Positions 25,760-34,445 of a stretch of 64,000 bases of DNA are shown here, piece after piece. The position numbers and the translations under genes were made by a program. How positions within the stretch are numbered: position 1 is the first letter of the stretch; each line of letters starts with the position of its first letter. The DNA is taken from contig DASSTE010000028.1 in the NCBI GenBank assembly GCA_035708085.1, positions 20,610 to 84,609 of the forward strand. Direction: 5' to 3'. This stretch comes from DASSBR01 sp035708085 (lineage in GTDB: Bacteria; Pseudomonadota; Gammaproteobacteria; Natronospirales; DASSBR01). The notes below the pieces were generated by a model, which was not told the DNA's origin, did no database searches, and saw only the letters and a program-made list of their open reading frames with translations.

Positions 25760-27544
25760 TTATTCGATTTGCGTCAAAAAGTCCCTTCTCGAGCCAAGCA
25801 TCGGTCCGAGCGCCAGCACATTCTCCACGTAATGGTCCGACGATTCAATTGCCTGGTTGAACCGGGCCAGTTGCTGCACCCGGTTCGCCTTGTCCGTTTC
25901 CCAGTACAGCCAGCCTTCCCCCAGTTGCGCGCCCAGTACAAGCGCGGCCAGAAACCGCGCCTTCTGAACCGGCCGCACGCGCCAGCGCGCAATTCTCGAC
26001 GAGCTCGCGATGACCTCGCGCAGCAATGCCTTTTCCTCGCAGCGCTCGATCGGGGGAAATCGATGCGTGTATTCTGCGGCGAGTTCGGCAGGTGCCGTGT
26101 GGGTCGTCGGCACGCCGGCAAAGTTATGCGTAAAACCGTCCAGAAGCCGCGCCTGCAGCCGCGTCCCGATCTTTTCCCGCGGATGCAGGCTGAGCGCCTG
26201 GCGCAATACCTGTCTGTCCAGGTACGGGCACAGGCTTTCCATCGTGTCCGCCTGGTACGCATGAGTCGCCAGCGATATTTTCCGCCGCGTGCGTTGCCTG
26301 AGTATGAAGTATGAAAAGCGGTTCGGCGTATCGTGGGTGCGCAACAGGCGAAGACACTTCTCTCTCAACCTGTCCACGCGCACGTTCGGAAGCAGGCCGT
26401 TCGGCGCCGCGGGCAGGTAGTCGCGCAGAAAAGCCTCGTCGCCGTCCTGCTCCAGGTATTGCGGTTTCACGTACAGCGCAGCGAGTGCGACATCGCCGCC
26501 GATTCCGTCAAAATTCGATTTTTTGCAGCGTTTGAGCGCCAACGCGAGGGTGGCGCAAAACAGATGATCGTCCGACTGGTAATCGGCCAGCAGATTGCGG
26601 CATTGACGAACCAACGCGCGATCTTCGGCTGTCCGCGGGTAGACCTTCCAGCCGCGCAGACCCGCGAGGCGGCACAAGCGACTTACGATGCCGCTTTCGT
26701 ATTCCGTTCCGTCGGGCAGCACCTCGGGCACGGTAAAGACTTCGGGGCGTATATCGTGATCCAGCAGCCAGGCCAGAATCCGGCGGCTGTCATCGCCGCC
26801 GGACAAGGTCAGCATGGTGTTTGCGGGCGCATCGTACAGGCTCGTCAGCCGGCCCATTGCCTGCGAGAAGAGCGTCTGCTGTTCATTCAGAAAATCATTG
26901 AGGTCGTACGACTTGAGCTCGATCGAGTCGAGAAAGTGCTCGTATCTGCCGGAGCGGTGACGGGTCGCGGAAAACGATATTACCTCCGCCTCCGCAAAAC
27001 GTGTTACGCCCTCCACCAGCGTGTGATCCTCGAGCGGATAGCCGAAAGCCAGACGCTCCTCCCACGCCGTAAAATTCGGCCTCGGCTCCTCCTGGACGGC
27101 GATAACGGCTTTCAGATCGGAGGCGACGACATAGCCGCCCTGGATCTTCGCCCAGTGAAGCGGGCGTATGCCGAGCTTGTCGACGCCGGCTTCGAGCGTC
27201 TCAAGTTGGGCATGCCATCGCGCCCAGGCAAAGACGCCGTCGCCATTCGCGAGCGCAGCCGGACCTTTCAGGGCCAGTTCGTCAAGCAGCGCGCCGCGGG
27301 AATCACTGAAAAAGTACCCGCACAGTACGCCTTTCCAGCCATGGGAATCGATGGGTTGACCCGCCGTATTGACCGGATCCGGGCCGACCCTGATCAGGTA
27401 GCAGAGCGATTCGCGGCCTGCGTAAGATCGTTCTTCGGCATTGCGCGCTGCATTCAAAGTCATTACGCCGAGCAAGCGCGTTTTCAGATTTTCGAACCGG
27501 GCCGCATGCCTGCGCTCCATGATCAGAGCCGCAAGTTTCGCCAT
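25760..27544 (-). CDS. Asparagine-synthetase-like protein without the glutaminase cysteine
   Basis: 594 aa. The PP-loop is intact (LSGGDDSRR, residues 247-255). The N-terminal half keeps the Ntn-fold signature DKLGIRPLHWA and VVASDLKAV, but there is no MCG start; it begins MAKLAALIMERR, so the glutamine-hydrolysing Cys2 is missing. It would therefore form an amide or acyl-adenylate with free ammonia, or act as a non-catalytic partner. It lies between a GT4 and the Gfo/Idh gene with gaps of 6-8 bases, inside the 21.6-30.0 kb operon. It differs from the STGYDS group by its canonical SGGDDS loop. Confidence 0.72.
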   Translation of the reverse strand: MAKLAALIMERRHAARFENLKTRLLGVMTLNAARNAEERSYAGRESLCYLIRVGPDPVNTAGQPIDSHGWKGVLCGYFFSDSRGALLDELALKGPAALANGDGVFAWARWHAQLETLEAGVDKLGIRPLHWAKIQGGYVVASDLKAVIAVQEEPRPNFTAWEERLAFGYPLEDHTLVEGVTRFAEAEVISFSATRHRSGRYEHFLDSIELKSYDLNDFLNEQQTLFSQAMGRLTSLYDAPANTMLTLSGGDDSRRILAWLLDHDIRPEVFTVPEVLPDGTEYESGIVSRLCRLAGLRGWKVYPRTAEDRALVRQCRNLLADYQSDDHLFCATLALALKRCKKSNFDGIGGDVALAALYVKPQYLEQDGDEAFLRDYLPAAPNGLLPNVRVDRLREKCLRLLRTHDTPNRFSYFILRQRTRRKISLATHAYQADTMESLCPYLDRQVLRQALSLHPREKIGTRLQARLLDGFTHNFAGVPTTHTAPAELAAEYTHRFPPIERCEEKALLREVIASSSRIARWRVRPVQKARFLAALVLGAQLGEGWLYWETDKANRVQQLARFNQAIESSDHYVENVLALGPMLGSRRDFLTQIE

Positions 27545-27550
27545 TGCCGC

Positions 27551-28735
27551 TCACCTCGCTATAGATTCGGCCCGCGAACACTGCGATTGCGCCACCAGTT
27601 CGTGGGCAAGCGCTTCTACGACGCGTGCGTTATGGTCCCAGGTAAGATCGCGGGTTTCCATCGTACGCTGCGCTTGATCGCTCAACCTCGCACGCAGGGC
27701 GGCATCTGAACAAAGGCGTTCGACGGCAGTCGCGAACGAAGCCGGGTTGTGCGGCTCGAACAGCAGGCCGTCCCGGCCGTCGGTCAGGATCTCTCGAATG
27801 TTCTCCTTGTCCGGAGCGACGATTGCGGTTCCGCAAGCCATGTACTCGAACAACTTGAGGGGCGATGCGTAATCGACGACGGCGGGCTGCAAAGCAATAT
27901 CGAACGCGCGTACGTATTCGGCTACCTTGTCGCGCGGCTGTATACCCGTTACGCGCAAGCGGTCACCGATGCCCGCAGATACCGCCGAGCGCTGCAATGC
28001 CGGACATACGAGGCCGTCTCCGACCAGCAGGAAAAACAAGTTTCTGCTCCGATCTTGTCCCAGAAGTTCAACCACTCGCTCGAGCCCGTGCCATTCCCGC
28101 GCAAACCCGACAAAGCCGATTACGAGACGATCCTCGAGGCCAAGCTGCCGCTTCGCCGCTGCTTTATCCAATGTTGCGGTAAAGCGCTTCCGATTGATGC
28201 CGTTCGGAGTGACGACGATACGCCGCCGCGGCACGCCCTCGCGCGCCACACGCTCAGCGAGCACGCCGGTCACAGTCGCAACATAGTCCGCACCGCGCCA
28301 GCTCGCACGCTCGGTGAACCGGGCCAGCCTTTTAAGAGAAATACCGCCGTAGCGACTGCGCTCGTCGTAGAGCGGGGCATTGACCTCGATGATTAACGGA
28401 ATGCCAAACCGCCGCCTCGCCCACACGCCGGAGAGCCAGAACAGGTTGTAGCGTTCGTAGATGATATCGGGCCGATGCCGACGAATCGCGCGCGCGAGAT
28501 GCAGGTAATCGATCACGCTGTAGAAAAATTCGAGCAGCTCGTAGAGGGCCTTGGGCAGGTATTTCTTCAATGCCGCCACGAATCGGGATTCGCCGCCGAA
28601 CGTTTGCTCGCCCGTAATGCGCGGCCCCACCATGACAATCTCGTGCCCACGGCTCCGGAGCGCAGTAGTGAGTTCGTCGATGTGGACGTATTGTCCGTCC
28701 CTGGAGCCGATCCGATGATGGTACAGGATTTTCAT
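27551..28735 (-). CDS. Glycosyltransferase family 4 (GT-B fold)
   Basis: 394 aa from the ATG at 28735 (GGAAGG eight bases upstream); an upstream in-frame start at 28834 is unlikely. It opens MKILYHHRIGSRDGQYVHI and has the donor-site pattern VIGFVGFAREWHGLERVVE, then the E-x7-E motif in PLKLFEYMACGTAIVAPD. Retaining GT4 enzymes of this type add sugars to lipid-linked intermediates. It follows the methyltransferase gene after a 95-base gap in which no promoter was identified. Confidence 0.86.
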   Translation of the reverse strand: MKILYHHRIGSRDGQYVHIDELTTALRSRGHEIVMVGPRITGEQTFGGESRFVAALKKYLPKALYELLEFFYSVIDYLHLARAIRRHRPDIIYERYNLFWLSGVWARRRFGIPLIIEVNAPLYDERSRYGGISLKRLARFTERASWRGADYVATVTGVLAERVAREGVPRRRIVVTPNGINRKRFTATLDKAAAKRQLGLEDRLVIGFVGFAREWHGLERVVELLGQDRSRNLFFLLVGDGLVCPALQRSAVSAGIGDRLRVTGIQPRDKVAEYVRAFDIALQPAVVDYASPLKLFEYMACGTAIVAPDKENIREILTDGRDGLLFEPHNPASFATAVERLCSDAALRARLSDQAQRTMETRDLTWDHNARVVEALAHELVAQSQCSRAESIAR

Positions 28736-28830
28736 ATGCCTTCCGTGGCAGCGATTTTTATGAGCGGCTATCTTAGCACGCAGCAAAGCGGTCGCCGCAA
28801 CCGTGCTGCGGCGACGCGCTCGATGCCTGC

Positions 28831-30036
28831 TCAAGCGGCGGCAGGCGCCCCGCGCGGGGTTTTTACTCGGCGACCGGCTTCCGCCTCCAGTGCCGTCCGC
28901 CTGATTCCAACGAACGCTACCATGTGCCGCATTTCATTCGCCAGCGTAGTATCCTCGATCGCGACCATACCGGCGTCGACGAAGAACTGTCTTATTTCCT
29001 GCGGTCGGTACCGGAACTGGTACTGCGGACTGTAGTTGTCGAACAGGCTCAGCGCCCGTTCGCGCCGCGTGCACTTCGACAGCATCGGCCGCTCGCCTCG
29101 CAGCGCCGCGACGGCATAAACCAGTGCAGTATGCACCGGCACCGCGTGTACGCAGAGCTTCCACAACCAGCTTGTCGGAATCCGGGTCGTAACGGACCGG
29201 ATCAGGGCATTCGGCACGCCCACCCAAGCTTCGCGCTTACGATAAACCTGCACATAAACGCGCCCCTCCGGCTTGGTGACATTGACCAGCGAACGGAATG
29301 CGCGGCGCGGGTTCGGCGTGTGGTGGATGACGCCGGAAGAATGCACAAAATCGAATACCGCCGGCGCCAGCGGTGGCTGCAACAGGTCGCCCTGGACGTA
29401 ATGAACGAATGGTGCATAACCGTCCGCGAACCTGGCGCGATTCGCCTGTGCCCGGCCGACAGCGCCGGTGAAGTCGAGACCTACGCTCTCGACAGCATAA
29501 GCGCCGGTAATCGCTGCAGTCAGTGCGCCGTGCCCACATCCCGCATCGAGCAGCAGGTTGCCCGGCAAGGCTTCCTGGGTCAGCGACATGCTGTAGAGAA
29601 ATTCGCGCTCGCGGAGCTTCAGATCCTTGAACCACGTCCGGTCTTCGAACTGGTAGTTACCCCACTGCAACCCGAAGCTTTGCGGGCTGCGCTCATCGGA
29701 CAGCCGCGGCGTCGATGCTGTCGCATCGGGGCGACGGTGCGAAACGAGGTTTTTATGACGGGCGAAAAAGTCCGCGTATACAGCGGCGGCGTCGGGAATC
29801 AACCGCGGCGTGCCTTCGATAACGGGATAGACATTGCCCGACTTCTTGCTGAAGAGAATTCCTTCCGTTATCTCCTCACCATAAAGCCGCTCGACGGCAG
29901 CTTTGTCGAAGTCTTGCCCCAATACCAGCGCACAGCGTCCGGGATCGAGCTTTTCGATGTGACTGTTGATAACGGCCAGCTCGAGCGCGCTTCCGTCGAT
30001 GGGACACCGAACGATGTCGAGTAGTCTTCTTTTCAT
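28831..30036 (-). CDS. Trm112-domain class I methyltransferase
   Basis: 401 aa. The N-terminal 80 residues start MKRRLLDIVRCPIDGSALE, a Trm112/zinc-ribbon-like domain (one CP motif seen), ending in YPVIEGTPRLIPD. The methyltransferase domain follows with motif I LLLDAGCGHGA and VHSSGVIHHTPNPRRAF. This architecture is frequent in polysaccharide and natural-product clusters. A long GGAGGAGGGGG site precedes the ATG. It is the first gene of the 21.6-30.0 kb minus-strand operon and is separated from the upstream amidotransferase by an 84-base gap. Confidence 0.82.
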   Translation of the reverse strand: MKRRLLDIVRCPIDGSALELAVINSHIEKLDPGRCALVLGQDFDKAAVERLYGEEITEGILFSKKSGNVYPVIEGTPRLIPDAAAVYADFFARHKNLVSHRRPDATASTPRLSDERSPQSFGLQWGNYQFEDRTWFKDLKLREREFLYSMSLTQEALPGNLLLDAGCGHGALTAAITGAYAVESVGLDFTGAVGRAQANRARFADGYAPFVHYVQGDLLQPPLAPAVFDFVHSSGVIHHTPNPRRAFRSLVNVTKPEGRVYVQVYRKREAWVGVPNALIRSVTTRIPTSWLWKLCVHAVPVHTALVYAVAALRGERPMLSKCTRRERALSLFDNYSPQYQFRYRPQEIRQFFVDAGMVAIEDTTLANEMRHMVAFVGIRRTALEAEAGRRVKTPRGAPAAA

Positions 30037-30056
30037 AGCCCCCTCCTCCTTGATTT

Positions 30057-30071
30057 CGGCCCAAAATGGGC
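30057..30071. other. Small hairpin and CTAG cluster between operons
   Basis: GGCCC-AAAAT-GGGCC forms a 5-bp hairpin just ahead of the methyltransferase ribosome binding site. Three CTAG tetranucleotides (30073, 30086, 30095) follow within 26 bases. CTAG is usually rare in proteobacterial DNA. No U-tract is present, so a terminator is not claimed. Confidence 0.3.
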
Positions 30072-30120
30072 CCTAGGGACACTCTCTAGACTACCTAGTA
30101 ACACACCTCCTGCTAAAAAG

Positions 30121-32154
30121 TCAAACTCGTTCGGTGGTCGCCACTTCGACCGGAGCCGCTTCGTGACCGCCCGTTAATGCGCATGGCGGCCTCTCCAGCC
30201 ACGCCTGGAACATCAGCACATTCCACAGCGAGTACTGCCAGTTGCGCGTTCCGGACAGATGCTCGCGCCATTGTTTGCGGATCGGCTCGGGCTCGAAATA
30301 ACCTTGATCGGCGAGTTTGCGGGGATCGAGCAGCGCCTCCGCCCAGTCGCGCAGGTCGCCACGGAGCCAGCGCCCGATCGGCACGTCGAAGCCCATTTTG
30401 GGGCGCTCGACGAGCGGCTCCGGAACGTACCGGTGTAGCAGTTGTCGCAGTAGCCATTTGCCCTTTCCGTGGCGAACTTTGTAGCGTAGCGGCAGACGCC
30501 ATGCGAACGCGATGACATCGGGATCCAGCAGGGGACACCGCACTTCCAGACTGACAGCCATGCTGGCGCGGTCGACCTTCGTGAGTATGTTTTCCGGAAG
30601 ATAGGTCACACTGTCTAGCTGCATCATGCGCTCGATGAAATGATGCACCGGCGGACAGCCGGAGAGGTCGGTGAACGGCGTCGGCGGCTCAACCGCCGAC
30701 TTGACGACCGCGGCTGGATCCCGCCATTGGGAGAACAGGTCGCGATACATCGCCACAGCATCGGACTGCCTGAGCAGCGGCGCCAACTTGTGCAGCTTGT
30801 CGCCCGGCGCGATACGGGCACCGCCGCCCATCACCGGCTCGACAATGCGCAGCAGCCGATCCCAGCGCTCCGCGGGCACGCGCTCGATCAAGCTGGCCAG
30901 CGCCCGCCGCCCCGACACCGGCAGCGCAGACAGACCGCGTACCAGTTTCATGGCGAGCAGGTACCGCGTATAACCCGCGAACAACTCGTCGCCGCCGTCG
31001 CCGGATAATGCGACCGTCACCTGCCCACGTGCCAGGCGCGCCACGATATGGGTGGGAATCTGCGACACGTCGGCAAGCGGCTCGTCGTAAATTCGGGGCA
31101 AGTCCGGAATCAGCGCCATCGCTTCGTCGGGGCTGACGTACAGTTCGGTGTGATTCGTGCCGAGATGCGCGGCCACCTGCTTCGCGAAACCGGCTTCGTT
31201 GTAGTCCTTCTCGTGGAAGCCGATCGAGAACGTTTTGATCGGCGACGACGACGCGCCCTGCATCAGCGCCGCCACGATGCTCGAGTCGATACCGCCGGAT
31301 AACAGCGCGCCCAGCGGCACGTCCGCGACCATGCGGGATCGCACCGCCTCCCGGAGTTCGTCTTCAAGGTCGTCGAGCGCCTCGCGCTCCGTGCCCGCAT
31401 AGGGTTCGTCGAAGCCAGCCTGCACAACCTCGGCAACCGACCAGTATTGCTGACGATACGGTGACAAAGCGTCGAAATCCGCGTGTCGCGGTAACGCATC
31501 GACCGGCAGCGTCAATACCTCGGCCTGCCGCAGCTTGTAGATTCCGTCGTAAATGCTGTAAGGCGCGGGAATGTAATTGTGCCGCAGCAACAACATCAAA
31601 GCGTCGCGGTTGATCGGTAACTGGAATCCGGGCACTGCGCAAAGCGCTTTCAGTTCGGAGGCGAACGCGAAGCAACCGTTGATCCACCCGTAATAAACCG
31701 GCTTCTTGCCCGCTCGGTCCCGGGCCAGCGACAATTCCCGGCGCGCGCTGTCCCATAGTCCGAGCGCCAACATCCCGCTGGCGCGCCTGAGCGCTTCGGG
31801 CAGGCCCCACGCCTCGATCGCCGCGAGCAGCACCTCGGTGTCGGAATGGCCGCGAAAAGAATATCCCAGCGCCACAAGTGCGCGCCGCAGCTCCTGAAAA
31901 TTGTAAATCTCGCCGTTGAAAACGAGATGATAGCGGCCACTGGCCGAGCGCATCGGCTGGTGACCTTCGGCGGACAGATCGATGATCGAGAGCCGCCGAA
32001 ATCCGAGCGCGACCTGGGCTGCTCCGTCTACCCAGGTGCCGCCATCGTCCGGCCCCCGGTGAGCGATCCGGTCGGACATCCGCTGCGCAAGCGCCGCAAG
32101 TGCCTCTTCCGAGTATTGCGCCCTGAGGCTGGCGAAACCGGCGATACCGCACAT
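30121..32154 (-). CDS. Glutamine-dependent amidotransferase, asparagine synthetase B type
   Basis: 677 aa from the ATG at 32154, fixed by MCGIAGF, in which Cys2 is the glutaminase nucleophile. The glutaminase domain shows RIAHRGPDD, LVFNGEIYNF and GYSFRGHSDTEV; the synthetase domain has the PP-loop LLSGGIDSS and ALSGDGGDELFAGY. It hydrolyses glutamine and transfers ammonia to an adenylated carboxylate. In this setting the likely substrate is a uronic acid, giving a uronamide. The start overlaps the stop of the upstream GT4 by one base (TGATG). It is the last gene of the XrtA-core operon. Confidence 0.88.
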   Translation of the reverse strand: MCGIAGFASLRAQYSEEALAALAQRMSDRIAHRGPDDGGTWVDGAAQVALGFRRLSIIDLSAEGHQPMRSASGRYHLVFNGEIYNFQELRRALVALGYSFRGHSDTEVLLAAIEAWGLPEALRRASGMLALGLWDSARRELSLARDRAGKKPVYYGWINGCFAFASELKALCAVPGFQLPINRDALMLLLRHNYIPAPYSIYDGIYKLRQAEVLTLPVDALPRHADFDALSPYRQQYWSVAEVVQAGFDEPYAGTEREALDDLEDELREAVRSRMVADVPLGALLSGGIDSSIVAALMQGASSSPIKTFSIGFHEKDYNEAGFAKQVAAHLGTNHTELYVSPDEAMALIPDLPRIYDEPLADVSQIPTHIVARLARGQVTVALSGDGGDELFAGYTRYLLAMKLVRGLSALPVSGRRALASLIERVPAERWDRLLRIVEPVMGGGARIAPGDKLHKLAPLLRQSDAVAMYRDLFSQWRDPAAVVKSAVEPPTPFTDLSGCPPVHHFIERMMQLDSVTYLPENILTKVDRASMAVSLEVRCPLLDPDVIAFAWRLPLRYKVRHGKGKWLLRQLLHRYVPEPLVERPKMGFDVPIGRWLRGDLRDWAEALLDPRKLADQGYFEPEPIRKQWREHLSGTRNWQYSLWNVLMFQAWLERPPCALTGGHEAAPVEVATTERV

Positions 32155-33398
32155 CAGCAGTCCCTCGCCACGGCAGCCAATTTCCGCCGCGGTCGACCGG
32201 CCCCGCGACCGGCGGCGCCGAGCGCCCGCTTGAACAATGCCAGTTGGCCGCGGGTCGTCGCATCCCAGCCCAGCGTCTCGGCGAAGCGCCGCGTGTCTTC
32301 CCGGCGCGGGTAGTGCTCGAACAGGATTCGTGCCGCTTCGACCACGGCCGCCGCGCTGCGCGACTGCATCAATACTCCCGCCTCGGGCGCGGTCATGATT
32401 TCGGGAATGCCGCCCGCCGGCGTCGCAATGACCGGCGTGCCGCAAGCGAGCGCTTCCAGCACGACATTCGGCATACCCTCGCGATCCGTGGCGAGCACCA
32501 GCGCATCCGCCGCCCCGTACCATTCTCTCAGTTGCGTCTGGGGGACGTTGGCGACAAACCGCACGCGGTCGGAAAGCCCCAGTTCAGCAACCTGCCGGTG
32601 CAGTGCGTCCACCATGCCGCCCGGCTCCGTCCCGCGCTCGCCGACTATAACAAGATCGGTAGCCGGCAAACTCGCAAGCGCGGCAATAGCAAGATGATGG
32701 CCTTTGCGTTCAATAAGATGTCCCACCGAAATCAGGGTGCGTCTGGTCAGCCCGAGTTTTTGCCGCACCGCAATGCGATCTACCGGCTTGAAGAGATGCA
32801 GGTCGACCCCGTTGCGCAACACGGTCACTCGCTCCTCCGGCACACTCATCGCGCACAGACGGCGCTTCAAATCTGCCGAAACCGTTACGATGCCGGCCGC
32901 CTGATCGGCGGCATCCAGAATCATCCGGCGCGGCAGTCGGTGGCGCGGGAAATACATGACGTCGTCGCCCCGGCAGGTCACGATGACAGGCTTGTTTAAT
33001 GCGCGGCCCAGCCACACCGCAGCCACACCGTCGGGATAAAAGTAGTGCGCGTCGATCAGATCGAAGTCGTAGCCTTCGGCGATAATGCGGCGCAGCACGC
33101 CCTGCATTGCGTGGAAGAGGAGCTTCGGCGCCAGGTTCATGCCCACCTTCGGGATGGACGGAAACCGCGGATGGAGAATCGAAATGCCATGCCGCAGCTC
33201 CATGTACGGGACGGATGCGTACATCCCGTAACGGCCGAACGCGCGCCCGCTGAAAGGAAACCACGGCACCGGGGCAACCACACGGGCCGTTACTTCGCCC
33301 GTTTCGACCAGCCGGCGCAAACGCTGCTCGACGAAAATTCCGTGCCGAGGCTGCCGTTCGTTGGGGTAAAGCAGCGAAAAAGTGAGAATTTTAAGCAT
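32154..33398 (-). CDS. Glycosyltransferase family 4 (GT-B fold)
   Basis: 414 aa. N-terminal MLKILTFSLLYPNERQPRHG, the donor domain RTLISVGHLIERKGHHLAI, and the retaining-GT4 E-x7-E motif GMPNVVLEALACGTPVIA are clear. The C-terminus is basic. It precedes the amidotransferase with one base of overlap and follows the sulfotransferase after 20 bases. Similar GTs (exosortase-A-associated) occur in this position of other XrtA loci. Adds one residue of the repeat unit. Confidence 0.87.
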   Translation of the reverse strand: MLKILTFSLLYPNERQPRHGIFVEQRLRRLVETGEVTARVVAPVPWFPFSGRAFGRYGMYASVPYMELRHGISILHPRFPSIPKVGMNLAPKLLFHAMQGVLRRIIAEGYDFDLIDAHYFYPDGVAAVWLGRALNKPVIVTCRGDDVMYFPRHRLPRRMILDAADQAAGIVTVSADLKRRLCAMSVPEERVTVLRNGVDLHLFKPVDRIAVRQKLGLTRRTLISVGHLIERKGHHLAIAALASLPATDLVIVGERGTEPGGMVDALHRQVAELGLSDRVRFVANVPQTQLREWYGAADALVLATDREGMPNVVLEALACGTPVIATPAGGIPEIMTAPEAGVLMQSRSAAAVVEAARILFEHYPRREDTRRFAETLGWDATTRGQLALFKRALGAAGRGAGRPRRKLAAVARDC

Positions 33399-33418
33399 CT
33401 AAACACCTTCTTGACGAG

Positions 33419-34429
33419 CTATCCGCCGGCAGTCGAAATCGCTCTCGAATCCCGCTCACGATACAAATCCACCAGCCGGCTGGTGTCGAGAACGGCCGCG
33501 ATGCTGTCGATGCTGTCCGGGGGCAATTCTTCGCGCCAGCGGAGCTCGGAATGGCGGGGGTCCTTGTAAACGCTGTAATAGGCGGCCGCGTCGCTTTGCG
33601 TGCTCTGCCCGATGAACGTTTCAGTCTGCCCGTTCCACGTCAAACCGGCGAAGTCGAAAAGGCTCCGGCTCGTTCGCATGGGGTCTTCGCACAAGTCTTC
33701 GTAGCGGACGAGACGCGTCCGGCCGACTTCGCTGACGTCATCAAGTGCCTTTTCGTTCTTGAGCACCCACATCCATGCCAGCCTCTCCACCGGCCGCATC
33801 CGCCGCAGATCGTCGAGTGTCAACCCGTGGCGTCGTGCCTGCGGCGTCTCGAGCAGCTTTTTAAACAGATCATAAAATTCACTTGTCGGAGAATTGTCGC
33901 GGAACGCGCCCTGCCGCTCGCCGCGGAGAACGGAATTGATTTGGCCGCAAGGATGGCGAACCAAATGGATAGCGATCGCCTCCGGCAGCGCGCGCATCAG
34001 CAGTCCGAGACGGCCCAGCGATTCGATGGATTTCCAGACGATCATCGGCGTCGGCTGAATTTTGTCTGCACGGGCGCCGACTACGGGCACTTCCAGGTTG
34101 GCCTTCGCCCCCACCTTGGCGGCCAGGGCCGCCGCCTCCAGAAGTCGATGGCGGAACCGGCCGCGCCACGATTTTTGAAACAGCGGCATCTTTGCCGCGA
34201 CGAGCGCGTCGTTGCGGCGCGGCAGTTCGGCGACGAACCGGTGAATGAAGTCGGAGTACCTTTCCGCTTCGGTCGGCGCAGGAAAGCGGGGCAACGCTTC
34301 AAGCCGCGGGTAGTTGTCCGGCTCGTGGCGATACAGCGTGTCCGGATGACTGTCGAAAATTTTGCCCAGCCAGGTCGTACCCGAGCGCGGCAGCCCGAAG
34401 ATGAGAAGAATTGGCGGTCGTCCCTGCAC
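33419..34429 (-). CDS. Sulfotransferase (PAPS-dependent), type C
   Basis: 336 aa if started at the GTG at 34429, which has AGGAA about 10 bases upstream and leaves 16 bases after the amidotransferase stop. An in-frame start at 34501 would overlap that gene by 56 bases. The PAPS 5'-loop is FGLPRSGTTWLGKIF, immediately at the N-terminus, and HLVRHPCGQINSVL is the 3'-phosphate segment. It sulfates a glycan hydroxyl. Third sulfotransferase of the locus, and clearly different in sequence from the other two. Confidence 0.82.
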   Translation of the reverse strand: MQGRPPILLIFGLPRSGTTWLGKIFDSHPDTLYRHEPDNYPRLEALPRFPAPTEAERYSDFIHRFVAELPRRNDALVAAKMPLFQKSWRGRFRHRLLEAAALAAKVGAKANLEVPVVGARADKIQPTPMIVWKSIESLGRLGLLMRALPEAIAIHLVRHPCGQINSVLRGERQGAFRDNSPTSEFYDLFKKLLETPQARRHGLTLDDLRRMRPVERLAWMWVLKNEKALDDVSEVGRTRLVRYEDLCEDPMRTSRSLFDFAGLTWNGQTETFIGQSTQSDAAAYYSVYKDPRHSELRWREELPPDSIDSIAAVLDTSRLVDLYRERDSRAISTAGG

Positions 34430-34445
34430 GTTCAGAGTTCCTGCG

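Noticed and set aside
30033..30104. A 23-codon leader ORF (GTG start) ending in ATGA overlap with the Trm112-like methyltransferase
   Set aside because: The Shine-Dalgarno AGGAGGT directly abuts the GTG, so spacing is too short; probably coincidental.
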